From positions 17,958,336 through 18,022,335 of the forward strand of contig NW_022881614.1 in assembly GCF_003369915.1 (NCBI RefSeq): a DNA stretch of 64,000 nt, given 5' to 3'. How positions within the stretch are numbered: the stretch's first letter is position 1; each line of letters starts with the position of its first letter. The notes beneath the pieces are model-generated. The model made no database searches. It was not told the DNA's origin and saw nothing but the letters and a program-made list of their open reading frames with translations. Source of the stretch: Drosophila miranda (taxonomy: Eukaryota > Arthropoda > Insecta > Diptera > Drosophilidae). Shown here piece after piece: positions 21,368 through 31,484 of the stretch. Both the position numbers and the translations under genes were made by a program.

Positions 21368-22737
21368 CCGGCCCCGTTGAACGCCTGCATCGGCTTCAAC
21401 ACATTGGGAGCGGCGCTAATTTGTGTATGGGCCGCCGCTCCAGTGCTAGTCCTTATTTCGACGACCCTGACCATGCCGTCCTCTCCTGCGTGCGTGGCGA
21501 TGCCCCGCCCCACGAGCCACTCCTGAGGCGGCAGATTGTCCTCGGCCACGATGACGAGGTCTCCTTCCTCGAGGTTCGGTTGCTGCTGGTGCCATTTGCC
21601 CCGAATTTGCAGCCCCAGGACATATTCGCGGGACCACCGCTGCCAAAACGCTTGCCTGACTGACGAGACAAGTCGCCATCGCCGCAAGCAACTGAGACTC
21701 TCCTGGTCCGGAGTCCGCAGTGCTGGGGGGGCGATGAGCGACCCGCCTGTCAGCAGGTGCCCGGGTGTTAGGGCCTCGCCGTCGCTTGGATCTTGGCTGA
21801 TGGCTCCCAGCGGTCTCGAGTTCATTATGGCCTCGATGCCGACGAGGACTGTGGCAAGCTCTTCGGCGGTTAGGAGCGCGCTGCCTACCGCCCGTAGGAG
21901 TAGGCTCTTGGCAGTTTTTACACCTGCCTCCCATAGCCCTCCCATGTGAGGAACTCGCGGCGGAATGAACGCAAATTCGCATCCGTTCTTTGACGCGAAG
22001 TCGCGAATTGCGTCTCCTTGCTCCTTGAGCCTGATCCGCAGAGCGCTGAGATGGCGGCTCGCTCCGACGAAGTTCGTCCCGTTGTCGCAATGAACGACTT
22101 GGGGATATCCTCGGCGCCCGACGAACCTTTGAAAAGCCAACAAAAAACAATCAGTGGTTAGATCGGAAACTATTTCTAGGTGAACCGCCTTGGACGCAAA
22201 ACAAACAAAAAGCGCAATGTATGACTTGTATGGGGGCCTTCCGCGAATTTTCAATGTCGTGTGCACTGGTCCACAAAAATCAACGCCGCAAATTGAAAAT
22301 GGGCGGAGAGCACGGAGTCGATCTGCGGCTAAATTCCCCATGAGTTGCGTCAGCAATCGAGTCTTGCATTTAAAACAGCGCATACACGATCGAACTGTCT
22401 GACGGCAGACCTCCTGAGCGTTCACTATCCACACGCTCAGTCGAAGGATGCTCACAAGTGCTCGTGGGCCGACATGAAAATTCGAATGGTGCAGATGACG
22501 AATATAGCTTCGCACGAATTGCTAGAGCTTAGTCAAAAGCAGAGGAAACTTGGCATCGTATGATATAGGAGCTTTGGCTAGTCGCCCCCCCACTCGCAAC
22601 AACGAAAAGTTGCACCAAGTCCCTGTGTCTTCATGGATGAAGACAAGGGCCAATTGTAGATCCTTTCCTAACCTTTTAAATTTCTCGTTGATACTCGTGA
22701 TGCTGGATGATTTCGACAATTTTATAAAAAGCGTCAT
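21368..22737 (-). pseudogene. BEL/Pao 1 integrase region
   Basis: The His-His-Cys-Cys zinc region is at the start (IRHLHHSNFH, then CMRCFKCK). The catalytic core shows the D,D-35-E signature within VDFCGPV, VHCDNGTNF and GLWEAGVKTAK. A short preceding frame (22522-22737) carries the conserved LRVGGRLAKAPI segment that links RNase H to integrase; it is separated from RT-RNase H by frame breaks. The core frame itself, 21368 to about 22515, is open. Confidence 0.85.
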
Positions 22738-22864
22738 TGTATTCGGTCGGTGAGATAGTTTTTTCGAAATTTAGGCTTGGGTCTTTACATTTTCTTATAA
22801 AGCGGAACACATACACGAACACTCTAAGCAGTTTGAGGTGTGACGAGAGTCCCTCGATGACATC

Positions 22865-24216
22865 TTACAGCTCCGAACTTCGCACAGCCGCCGTCAACCC
22901 GACCGCAGTCTTCCCCTTTTCCAGCTGAAGATCATCGGAGTGTTCGAAATGAGCGTTCTTGGGCCAGTTTTCTTCTTCCTCTTTCAGAAATGATGGTCCT
23001 TCGAACCAAATTGACTGAACGATTTCGTCGACGTAACAACCTCTTGAGACAATATCTGCTGGGTTCTGTTTCGTGGGTATATGCCGCCCCGTAGCATCAT
23101 CTGACCACTCTTGAATCTCAGCCACTCTATTTGAAACGAAAGTCGACAACGACGATGGATGAGACCGGATCCAATGGAGAGTTACCTCTGAATCCGACCA
23201 ATAAACGACTCGTTCAATGGGCACGTTTAATAGGGGCTTGATTCTGTGACAGAGATCTGCGAGAAGGTGAGCGGCACATAACTCAAGCCTTGGGAGCGTT
23301 TTGGTCTTGAGCGGCGCTACTTTGGATTTCGAAGTCAACAATGATATTTTTAAACCTTCTGCAGTTCTGCTACGTATATAGACGCACGCTCCATACGCTC
23401 TCATGGAGGCGTCAGCAAAGGCATGTATTTGAACCGGTGACATCGGATCGGAATACACAAACCGAGATATGGATATGTCTTCCAATTGAGATAGTGTATT
23501 TTTCAACTTATTCCACGCTGTTTCCAAATGCAGCGGGATCGACTCATCCCAATCTAGTTTGTTAAGCCAAAGCTCCTGCAATAGGATCTTGCCTTTTATA
23601 ACGATAGGACTTAATAAACCAAGGGGGTCAAACAACTTTGATGTCACCGATAGTATGTTCCGTTTTGTCGCTCGGAGACCCATAACTGAATTGTCAATTT
23701 TGAACTTAAAGGCATCGTCAGTAGGTAACCATGAGATTCCTAACGCCTTTGTCGACTCTGAATCCGAGATTGTTATGGGTTTGGCTGTGCTCTCAGATGC
23801 GGTGATCTCGGGTGAGTTTGAAAACCACTTAGTCAACTCAAACCCTGCGGTCTGAAGAACCTGAGACACTTCGGACTTAATTGCCCTTAGCTCCTCTACG
23901 CATGCAGCACCAGTCAACAAGTCATCGACGTAAAAGTCGGACCCAGTAACGTTAGCAGCTCTAGGGAATGAGAGCTTCGCAGACTCACTCAACCTTTTCA
24001 AACACCGGATAGCTAAGAATGGGGCTGGACCAGTCCCATAGGTTACAGTGTTGAGCTTGTATAATCTCAAGGATTCAGAAGGGTCTCTTCTCCACACTAT
24101 GAGCTGAAACTGCCGATCCGCTTCGTTCACCATCACTTGGCGATACATCTTTTTAACATCAGCGTCAGGGCAAACCTGTGCAGACGGAAACGGAGCAGTG
24201 TCGAGTATAATTCCTC
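22865..24216 (-). pseudogene. BEL/Pao 1 reverse transcriptase and RNase H
   Basis: Open from 24148 to 22865. Seen: KKMYRQVMV (motif A region), TGPAPFLAIRCL, FYVDDLLTG (catalytic YVDD), then RNase H with FADAS, LPRLELCAA, YWSDSEVTLHW and NPADIVSRG, so all four acidic residues are present. It is cut off from gag-protease by a TAA near 24225 and a one-base loss near 24165. Because the catalytic residues survive, decay is recent or partial. Confidence 0.85.
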
Positions 24217-26517
24217 TTAAATGGTAGGTCCCACCATCAGAATGTCATTTAAGGCTACCTGTGAGGACGTCTTGGACGAAGCATCGAACACGACTCGGAG
24301 CTTGGTAGACGTACTTTGGGGCCTCAGAACACACTGATGAGGGATTACGTAGTGTGGAGTAGAAGGAATCGTATTGTCAGTAGGAGACATATGACCTAAG
24401 GAGAGGTACTCTTCCATGAATTCCAAGTACATTTTCTTCAACTCAGGGTCACGATGCAATCGTCTTTCAAGCGACAAAAACCGCCGTTTCGCAACCTCAA
24501 AGGAGTTGCCTGAACAATTTGGATCTGATTTAAACGGGAGCCTTTCTTCGAACCGACCTGATGATAGTACCTGAGTCGTCTTACGATAGTGTTCTTCACA
24601 TAGCTTGTGCTCAGGTGTGGCAATTTTCTTGGTAGATGGCATTTCTTCCAGTGACCAAAACTTTTTCAAGGTCCTATCGATGGATACTAGCAACTCTTCA
24701 CTGCAACTCAAACTGTTTGTAATTTGAGGAGCAGAACTCCTGGAAACATATTTTCCCGACACAACCCAACCAAGAAGGGTTTTCTGAAGAGTTGGAAAGT
24801 CAGGACCTTGTTTAATTTGACCAACAGCTAATAATTCAAAGAACGATTCTGCTCCAATTAACATATCTATTCTTTGTGGCTTGTAGAAATAAGGGTCTGC
24901 CAGTGGTAGGTTCTCTGGGATTCGCCAGTCAGTCACATTCACTGACTGGTCAGGGTGATAACCTGAAATTGATTTCAGGATCCAAAAATCAAACGAGAAC
25001 TCACTACCATTTATTCGCGACTTCACCACTGTGTGTATTTTATCCTTTACTTGAGAATTAGATTCACCAATTCCAAGCAAGTTAATACAGGACTCCTCTC
25101 TACGGATCTGTAAGCGATTAGCGAGGTCCTCGGTAATAAAATTTGTTTGTGATCCAGAGTCGAGCAGAGCTCTGGCCAGAATGTGTTCACCGCTCTTAGT
25201 TCGGACGCTTACGATCGACGTAGCCAAAATTACCCTGTCTAACGCTGTCGCATGCAAAACATGTGACGTGGAAGGTTGATTCTGATTTGATGGAGGAGAA
25301 GGACTCTCTTGGGGTGGTGGCAACGCGAGACTATTAGCCGACACTGTGTATCGATACAATAATGTATGATGTGAGCGGCTGCACACTCGACATTTATTGG
25401 CTTTGCATTTTACAACAGCGTGGCCTTTTCGCAGAGAATTAATGCATAGGGATGCCGACTTAGCAAACTCAAACCTTTGCATCACCGAGAGACGCGAAAA
25501 TGAAGGGCAATTTGACACTACATGGTCTCCTGAATTGCAGTAGCTACAAGTTTGCTGAGTTCTACTGTTGGTGGAAGTGGAAGAACAAGCAAATGAACTG
25601 CGATTATGTTGCTTGCTTGGCATGACTTTGTCTTGCCTTGGCTTGGTCGATTCTTCAGCAGACAGATGCTGGTATCTACGATTCAAGACTTTCTCAAAGT
25701 CGGACCAAAGCGGCAACTTCTCATAAGTAAGCTGTTCATCCCACTTTTGTTTCGTCACTGGGTCGACTCTGTTTAAAACAAGATGAATGAGCATTGCATT
25801 CGAAATTTTTGTATCATCTCCGATCGACAGTAACGATCCGTAAATCGACGAAACAGTATCGATTAGAGTTCTTAGAGATGATGCAGATTGATGCAACATT
25901 CTCGGCAGATTGAACAATGTGGAAATATTATTCGTGAAAATCAAATAATCGTTGTCATATACTCGTTTTAGGCCAGCCATGGCCTTTTCATAATTTGCCT
26001 CGGTGACTTGGAACGCCTTTATTGTTCCTAATGCTTCATCAGAGAGGCACGAAATCAAATGATTAAATTTTTCGATCACCGGTATGCTGTTGTCGCTATG
26101 GACTAGTCTGTCAAAAAGGCTAATGAAATTTTTGAATTCCGAGTGCTTACCACTAAATTTGGGTAATGCCAATTTCGGAAGTCTAGCATGAGTTGGGGCT
26201 GAAGAAGACACTGGCTTCGTCTCGCTTGCTGCATCAAAGGCGGCGATAAGCGACATTATCTTTCCTTTGGGGACAATTATCAGCTCTTCCAACTCGGCTG
26301 CATATGCATCATCACCTGTTATGTCCTCGATTTGCTCCTGCAAATGGTTAGCCTTTTCAATTGAAGCATTCAAACAATCTAATCTACATTGTAATTCCGG
26401 TAATTGCAAAGGAATCGACCCTTGATCTAATCGATCCTCTAAGCGGCGAATGCTTTTTACTCGACTTTTGAGCTTAATCTTTAAGTCTTCAAGAGAGGAT
26501 TTACTTTTTTCTGCCAT
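24217..26517 (-). CDS. BEL/Pao 1 Gag-protease
   Basis: ATG at 26517 (MAEKSKSSLED) is preferred to an upstream ATG at 26553, because it begins the charged coiled-coil N-terminus typical of BEL Gag. The Gag body contains KFSGKHSEFKNFISLFDRLV and the DYLIFTNN region. Zinc knuckles follow: CSYCNSGDHVVSNC, CINSLRKGHAVVKC and CRVCSRSHH (the second has Ser for one Cys). The aspartic protease has LLDSGSQTNFI. The frame then runs into RT N-terminal sequence (VIPHQCVLRP, LRVVFDASSKT) before the premature TAA. Gag and protease are intact. Confidence 0.9.
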   Translation of the reverse strand: MAEKSKSSLEDLKIKLKSRVKSIRRLEDRLDQGSIPLQLPELQCRLDCLNASIEKANHLQEQIEDITGDDAYAAELEELIIVPKGKIMSLIAAFDAASETKPVSSSAPTHARLPKLALPKFSGKHSEFKNFISLFDRLVHSDNSIPVIEKFNHLISCLSDEALGTIKAFQVTEANYEKAMAGLKRVYDNDYLIFTNNISTLFNLPRMLHQSASSLRTLIDTVSSIYGSLLSIGDDTKISNAMLIHLVLNRVDPVTKQKWDEQLTYEKLPLWSDFEKVLNRRYQHLSAEESTKPRQDKVMPSKQHNRSSFACSSTSTNSRTQQTCSYCNSGDHVVSNCPSFSRLSVMQRFEFAKSASLCINSLRKGHAVVKCKANKCRVCSRSHHTLLYRYTVSANSLALPPPQESPSPPSNQNQPSTSHVLHATALDRVILATSIVSVRTKSGEHILARALLDSGSQTNFITEDLANRLQIRREESCINLLGIGESNSQVKDKIHTVVKSRINGSEFSFDFWILKSISGYHPDQSVNVTDWRIPENLPLADPYFYKPQRIDMLIGAESFFELLAVGQIKQGPDFPTLQKTLLGWVVSGKYVSRSSAPQITNSLSCSEELLVSIDRTLKKFWSLEEMPSTKKIATPEHKLCEEHYRKTTQVLSSGRFEERLPFKSDPNCSGNSFEVAKRRFLSLERRLHRDPELKKMYLEFMEEYLSLGHMSPTDNTIPSTPHYVIPHQCVLRPQSTSTKLRVVFDASSKTSSQVALNDILMVGPTI

Positions 26518-26680
26518 AATGTTTGTGTATGAAGATTTTACACAACAAACCATTATTATTTCTATTTATTTATTTATTATTATTATTTTTTTTTTTTTTT
26601 TATGTGTGAACGAGAACGATAATCGAAAAAGAATTTGAATTGAATGTCGAGGCACGAGGTATCAAGGGAAAGAGTCGTTG

Positions 26681-26771
26681 CAAGTGACGGCCGAAAACAA
26701 TATACCCGTTAGATACAGGGTAGCGCGTCACTTGGCAAGTAACAGCCGAAAACAATATACCCGTTAGATAC
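26681..26771. repeat. 36-bp direct repeat in BEL/Pao 1 leader
   Basis: Two near-identical copies (26681-26716, 26736-26771) contain GAAAACAATATACCCGTTAG and are offset by 55 bp. They lie in the untranslated leader upstream of gag. Confidence 0.8.
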
Positions 26772-26987
26772 ACTTGGCGCACCGTTAAGCTCAAGAGCGG
26801 CAACGAAAATTCTCCCAACAAATACAACGCAAGCAGCAGTGGAGAAGCGAAAGCGAAAACGAAATAATGCACCGGTGCTGCTGCTTGTATTTATGTGTGG
26901 GTATTTTCTATACGCCGTGGCTTGGGTGAACGAACGAACAAACTTTGTGAGGTTCTAACGACAAGAAAGGTAGAACAAAATAAAGGT

Positions 26988-27005
26988 GGGGGGGGGGGGG
27001 GGGGG
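26988..27005. repeat. 18-bp G homopolymer
   Basis: An uninterrupted run of 18 G on the plus strand, which is poly-C in the sense orientation of BEL element 1. It may be slipped or misassembled, and could form a quadruplex on the plus strand. Confidence 0.9.
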
Positions 27006-27547
27006 CGACAGTGATTGCAGTAAACGAAAGATGTATGTATGTACATAAACTGTTGCGTCCAAATAGCGGTTCACATATGTCTGGATGTGTCGATATGTAT
27101 GTATTTATGTGTTTTTAGTTATATTTATGCAATTACTAATAAAATGCATGCAATCAAGCTCTACTATATGTATATCATACGTCTGTGCCTAGAATTGAAG
27201 GCGATGTGCAATGTTTTCAGCACAAGACACCTCAAGGAGAGATCTGAATGTCTTTTGCTCAGCCTTCAATTTTCTGCACAAATACCTCTGATTCCTCTTT
27301 TGGATCTTTGAATCCAACTGCTACTTTCCTGTCTTTATCGCAGGGCATCCCTCGGCGGTAGCAGAATTTGCACAAAAATTATTGTTGGCGCTACCGACGC
27401 GATGATATTTTACAAATTGATTGCCGATTGCACACACACACGACGCGGGCAACGAATATGTTTGCATATGTATACTGCAATTTCTTGTGTCACTGCCACT
27501 TATTGTTGTTGCCTATAATTCACTTTACAGTCCACCCGGGGGCGCCA

Positions 27548-27858
27548 TGAAAAATTAGAACAGTTTTTCTAATCAATTACCGAAAACTTTGGGTGGCTGT
27601 AATTTAAATTATTTATTTGGCGGGGCAAAAAACTTGATACACTCGATCTAATTCAAGGTTGGCGAACAACTATATTTTCTTCACAATTCAAATCTCTTAC
27701 TCTAGCTAACCTACGGTGGCAAAGCGGGGCGAATTCGCCAAGAGCGAGAGACCGAGCTTTTATTGCGCTCCCGCTTTGCCCTAGCCTAACTTACACTAGA
27801 CTTCATAATTCAGATCAATAACTAATAATTGTGGCCATGGATGGAAGGTCACGCAACA
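27548..27858 (-). repeat. BEL/Pao 1, 5' LTR
   Basis: A 311-bp copy of 21057-21367, beginning TGAAAAATTAGAACAG and ending CACGCAACA. The two LTRs differ at about eight sites. Confidence 0.9.
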
Positions 27859-28138
27859 ACGAGTCTGGGTCGTCCAGGCATTACTCCATTAAAACCCCTC
27901 CTCACGCGACACGGAGAGCTCCCTGCCCAATAGCGTCGGTGACACATCCCAGAAGTAGTAGAGCAACGGATAATCACACGATTCACACGGGCTTATAAAA
28001 CATACATATAACAAACGTCTGAAATACTACATACACATTCCATGAGAACACTCATACATGTGCACGGGTGTGGATGGATCCTAAGACTAAAGCAATTAAA
28101 AAATACTGCACTGTACCATCGTTTCATCCAAAAGAATA

Positions 28139-28459
28139 CTAGGACTTGAGCAGAGTGGGGATGTCTACTTTGCGCAGAGCGTCTCTTGCTTTGAGGAGCA
28201 TAGTATTTTGCGGCTGGCCAGTGAGGCCGGCCAAGTGATGCATATACCTGTCAATGTTGCCAACGCTCGGACCGGACGGTTCCAGCGGAGGCAATGGGAC
28301 ACCATTGAGGGCTGCAACCAGCTTCTGGCGCAGACCCTTCACGTACGCCTCCAGTCGCACATTCTCCTCCTTCAGTTCGGCCACCTCGCCCATCACCTTG
28401 GCATAGCCAACATTGGTGTTGTCCACGTGCTGCTCCAGCACCACATTTAAATGTACCAC
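28139..28459 (-). CDS. Array coiled-coil frame, copy 8
   Basis: Intact 106-codon frame. Ala to Val near residue 6 and His to Gln near the C-terminus (GQPQNT). A mini-me/DINE-1-like element is inserted about 165 bp upstream of its 5' end. Confidence 0.5.
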   Translation of the reverse strand: MVHLNVVLEQHVDNTNVGYAKVMGEVAELKEENVRLEAYVKGLRQKLVAALNGVPLPPLEPSGPSVGNIDRYMHHLAGLTGQPQNTMLLKARDALRKVDIPTLLKS

Positions 28460-28623
28460 CTTAAATGTACGCTATAATTTAGAATTTAACCTTTTTGAAA
28501 CAACCACAACAACACAACTATCAAACAAAACTATTTTCTATTTAAGTTTTAATTTATTTTTGTTTAACTTTTTTTTGCTGTTCCTAAGAAACAAATCCAA
28601 AAAACAAAACACATTAAGAAGAA

Positions 28624-29653
28624 CGAGGTGGAACGTTGTGAGTTGCTGCGTACACCGCAACTCTACAGTTATACCCGATACTAAGTCAGTATGGCTCTCC
28701 TCCGGCAGACGCCGCTAATATTAAACGACACGACAAAGAGTGCGTGCGAGAGAGACAGAAAATCAGTCTGAGCGTGACGTCGGGCGCTGCGTAGCCACTG
28801 AAAATTGATTTCTTGCTTTTGGCTACAAAAATGATCCGATCTGATCAAGATTCAGCAATCTGATAGATATGGTCATTATCTATGATTCTGCGTTTTTAGT
28901 TTTCTCGAATGTGCAATATTGTGAATGCAACAGATTTTCGTCTTTTGTGGGGGCGGAAGGGGGTGGGGCGAAATTCTGAGATATATGTTTTATAGTGAGA
29001 TCTAACAGAAGTGCGGATACCAAATTTGGTTACTCTAGCCTTAATAGTCTCTGAGATTTGTGGATGCCCCAGATTTTCGTCCTTTGCGGGGGCGGAAGGG
29101 GGTGTGGCGAAATTTGGACACGAAACGGTCAAGGTCCGATATCACAGGAGTGTGGATACCAAATTTGGTTGCTCTGGCTCTTATAGGTTCTGAGATCCTT
29201 CAACTCATATTTTGCAATTGACAAAACCGACCATGAAACCTGTGTGTTAGAGAGAGACAGAGCGAGAAAAAATGAAATTGTTTTCTTACACTCTAAAACA
29301 TATAGTCATCCTCTACGATTCTGCGTTTTTGGTTTTATCGTATCTTTAAAAATGTGGATGCCACAGATGTTCGTCCTTTGTGGGGGCGGTTGTGGGCGGG
29401 GCGAATTTTTGAAATATTTTTGTAGCAGTGACATATCACAGAAGTCTGGATCCAAAACATCGTTGCTCTAGCTCTTATAGTCTTTGAGCACTAGACGCTG
29501 AAGGGGACGGACGGACGGACGGACGGACAGACGGACAGACAGACAGGGCTCAATCGACTCGGCTATTGATGCTGATCAAGAATGGACGATACACACATCC
29601 ACTTTTACCACAAATCTAATATACCCCAATACTCATTTTGAGTATCGGGTATA
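28624..29653. mobile_element. mini-me/DINE-1-like element, copy 1
   Basis: Inserted in the array between TTAAGAAG and AAAAGGCTTAAG. It begins near CGAGGTGGAACGTTGTGAG and ends GAGTATCGGGTATA; a subterminal TATACCCGATACT near 28672 is inverted relative to that right end. A (GGAC/GACA)n, i.e. (GTCY)n, tract is at about 29504-29547. The motifs CAGATTTTCGTC and CCAAATTTGGTT recur inside at irregular spacing of roughly 130 bp or more. It has no coding capacity. The (GTCY)n tract and inverted subterminal ends fit mini-me/DINE-1 helitron-like repeats abundant in the obscura group (from memory). Confidence 0.7.
29504..29547. repeat. (GTCY)n microsatellite in mini-me/DINE-1-like copy 1
   Basis: GGAC and GACA tetramers, the reverse complement of GTCY repeats. 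The second copy has the same tract in opposite orientation at 58669-58733. Confidence 0.9.
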
Positions 29654-30055
29654 AAAAGGCTTAAGTTCATTAACGAAGAAGTAAAACGACGAGACGACCA
29701 TTTTGTTCAATAATAAAAGAAGAAACAACAAGTTTTATTTGCTGCAAGAAGACTGTACACATAGATGAATACATATATCATTTTTATTACTTTCGATTTT
29801 ATTATTACTTTTCTAACACACATACTGCTCCCCTTCGAAGAATATTTTCTATTATTTAGGAAGGCCTTATTTTCAAAAGAATTTTTGTGTTGAGCTAAGC
29901 AAGACTCACACTTCTTATACTCAATTCCCCAGCATGAAAAACCAATAGGCAGCCTACTTAATCGTTACAATACATAGTAAGCCTGACCAAAAAAGTCAGT
30001 GGACGGCTGCCTCGCCCCAACAGATTTTATTTCTCCCGTAAAATACGAGTAAATC

Positions 30056-30464
30056 ATGATTTACGGCATGCTGGTGACACTCTCGACGGCAATCTATACT
30101 ACGGAGTCCACCCTTTGGCAGGTTCAACGTGAGTGTAGAAAGTGGAAAGATGATTTGGTTCGATCGTATGAGCTGTATGACTGTCTGATCTGATCCCACA
30201 GAGACCCTAATCAATTGGATGATGTCGTTTAGTCTTTTCATTTTGGGTCTGTTCTGCAAGCCGTATTTGATAGTTCCCCTGTTGGCAGCTGGGTTCTTCA
30301 TGGTGCGCCGGATCTTGCTGCGGCGGGCAAAGCGGACCCAAGCCTGGAAATCGCCGGGTAACAACGAGTCTGGGTCGTCCAGGCATTACTCCATTAAAAC
30401 CGCACCATCACGCGACACGGAGAGCTCCCTGCCCAATAGCGTCGGTGACACATCCCAGAAGTAG
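30056..30464 (+). CDS. Array membrane-protein gene, copy 8
   Basis: ATG, 73-nt exon 1 (30056-30128), GTGAGT donor, CCCACAG acceptor and exon 2 to TAG are intact. Exon 1 has Ser-Thr in place of Ala-Thr before LWQVQ, through GAGTCC. Confidence 0.6.
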
Positions 30465-30640
30465 TCGAGCAACGGATAATCACACGATTCACACGGGTTT
30501 ATAAAACATATAACATACGTCTGAAATACTACATACACATTCCATGAGAACACTCATACATGTGCACGGGTGTGGATGGATCCTTAGACTAAAGAAATTA
30601 AAAAATACTGCACTGTACCATCGTTTCATCCAAAAGAATA

Positions 30641-30961
30641 CTAGGACTTGAGCAGAGTGGGGATGTCTACTTTGCGCAGAGCGTCTCTTGCTTTGAGGAG
30701 CATAGTATTGTGCGGCTGGCCAGTGAGGCCGGCCAAGTGATGCATATACCTGTCAATGTTGCCAACGCTCGGACCGGACGGTTCCAGCGGAGGCAATGGG
30801 ACACCATTGAGGGCTGCAACCAGCTTCTGGCGCAGACCCTTCACGTACGCCTCCAGTCGCACATTCTCCTCCTTCAGTTCGGCCACCTCGCCCATCACCT
30901 TGGCATAGCCAACATTGGTGTTGTCCACGTGCTGCTCCAGCACCGCATTTAAATGTACCAC
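30641..30961 (-). CDS. Array coiled-coil frame, copy 9
   Basis: Intact majority sequence, 106 codons. Confidence 0.5.
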   Translation of the reverse strand: MVHLNAVLEQHVDNTNVGYAKVMGEVAELKEENVRLEAYVKGLRQKLVAALNGVPLPPLEPSGPSVGNIDRYMHHLAGLTGQPHNTMLLKARDALRKVDIPTLLKS

Positions 30962-31484
30962 CTTAAATGTACGCTATAATTTAGAATTTAACCTTTTTGA
31001 AACAACCACAACAACACAACTATCAAACAAAACTATTTTCTATTTAAGTTTTAATTTATTTTTGATTAACTTTTTTTTTGCTGTTCCTAAGAAACAAATC
31101 CAAAAAACAAAACACACTAAGAAGAAAAAGGCTTAAGTTCATTAACGAAGAAGTAAAACGACGAGACGACCATTTTGTTCAATAATAAAAAAAGAAACAA
31201 CAAGTTTTATTTGCTGCAAGAAGACTGTACACATAGATGAATACATATATCATTTTTATTACTTTCGATTTTATTATTATTTTTCTAACACACATACTGC
31301 TCCCCTTCGAAGAATATTTTCTATTATTTAGGCAGGCCTTAGGTTAGGTTAGGTTAAGGCGGTAGCCGGGGGATAAGAGCCTCCCGCCCCCAAGCTCACT
31401 TGGACCTATAAAAGGTCCGTTGTGTTGCCGCATGGGCATGTGCCCCTTCGCGTTGCCCGAGCCGTGAGAGCATACTACTGCAGG

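Larger units (their letters stand above)
26554..27547 (-). promoter_or_regulatory. BEL/Pao 1 leader with primer-binding site
   Basis: About 1 kb between the 5' LTR and gag with no coding frame. Next to the LTR the sense strand reads TGGCGCCCCCGGGTGGAC (27530-27547), a primer-binding site of the TGGCGCC type. It contains an 18-bp G run (26988-27005) and a 36-bp direct repeat (26681-26716 and 26736-26771), listed separately. Confidence 0.65.
21057..27858 (-). mobile_element. BEL/Pao LTR retrotransposon 1
   Basis: Two 311-bp LTRs start TG and end CA, flanked by a 5-bp target duplication ACGAG (21052-21056 and 27859-27863). The order on the minus strand is 5' LTR (27548-27858), primer-binding site, ~1-kb leader, gag-protease, RT-RNase H, integrase, 3' LTR (21057-21367). 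Enzyme order and motifs (YVDD, RNase H before integrase, PR fused to gag) fit BEL/Pao. There is no env frame. Pol is broken by a nonsense codon and frameshifts. The LTRs differ at about 8 of 311 positions, so the insertion is older than that of BEL element 2. Confidence 0.95.

Noticed and set aside
29504-29547. Possible CRISPR-like or minisatellite array
   Set aside because: Plain tetranucleotide (GTCY)n tract inside a known type of fly transposon.
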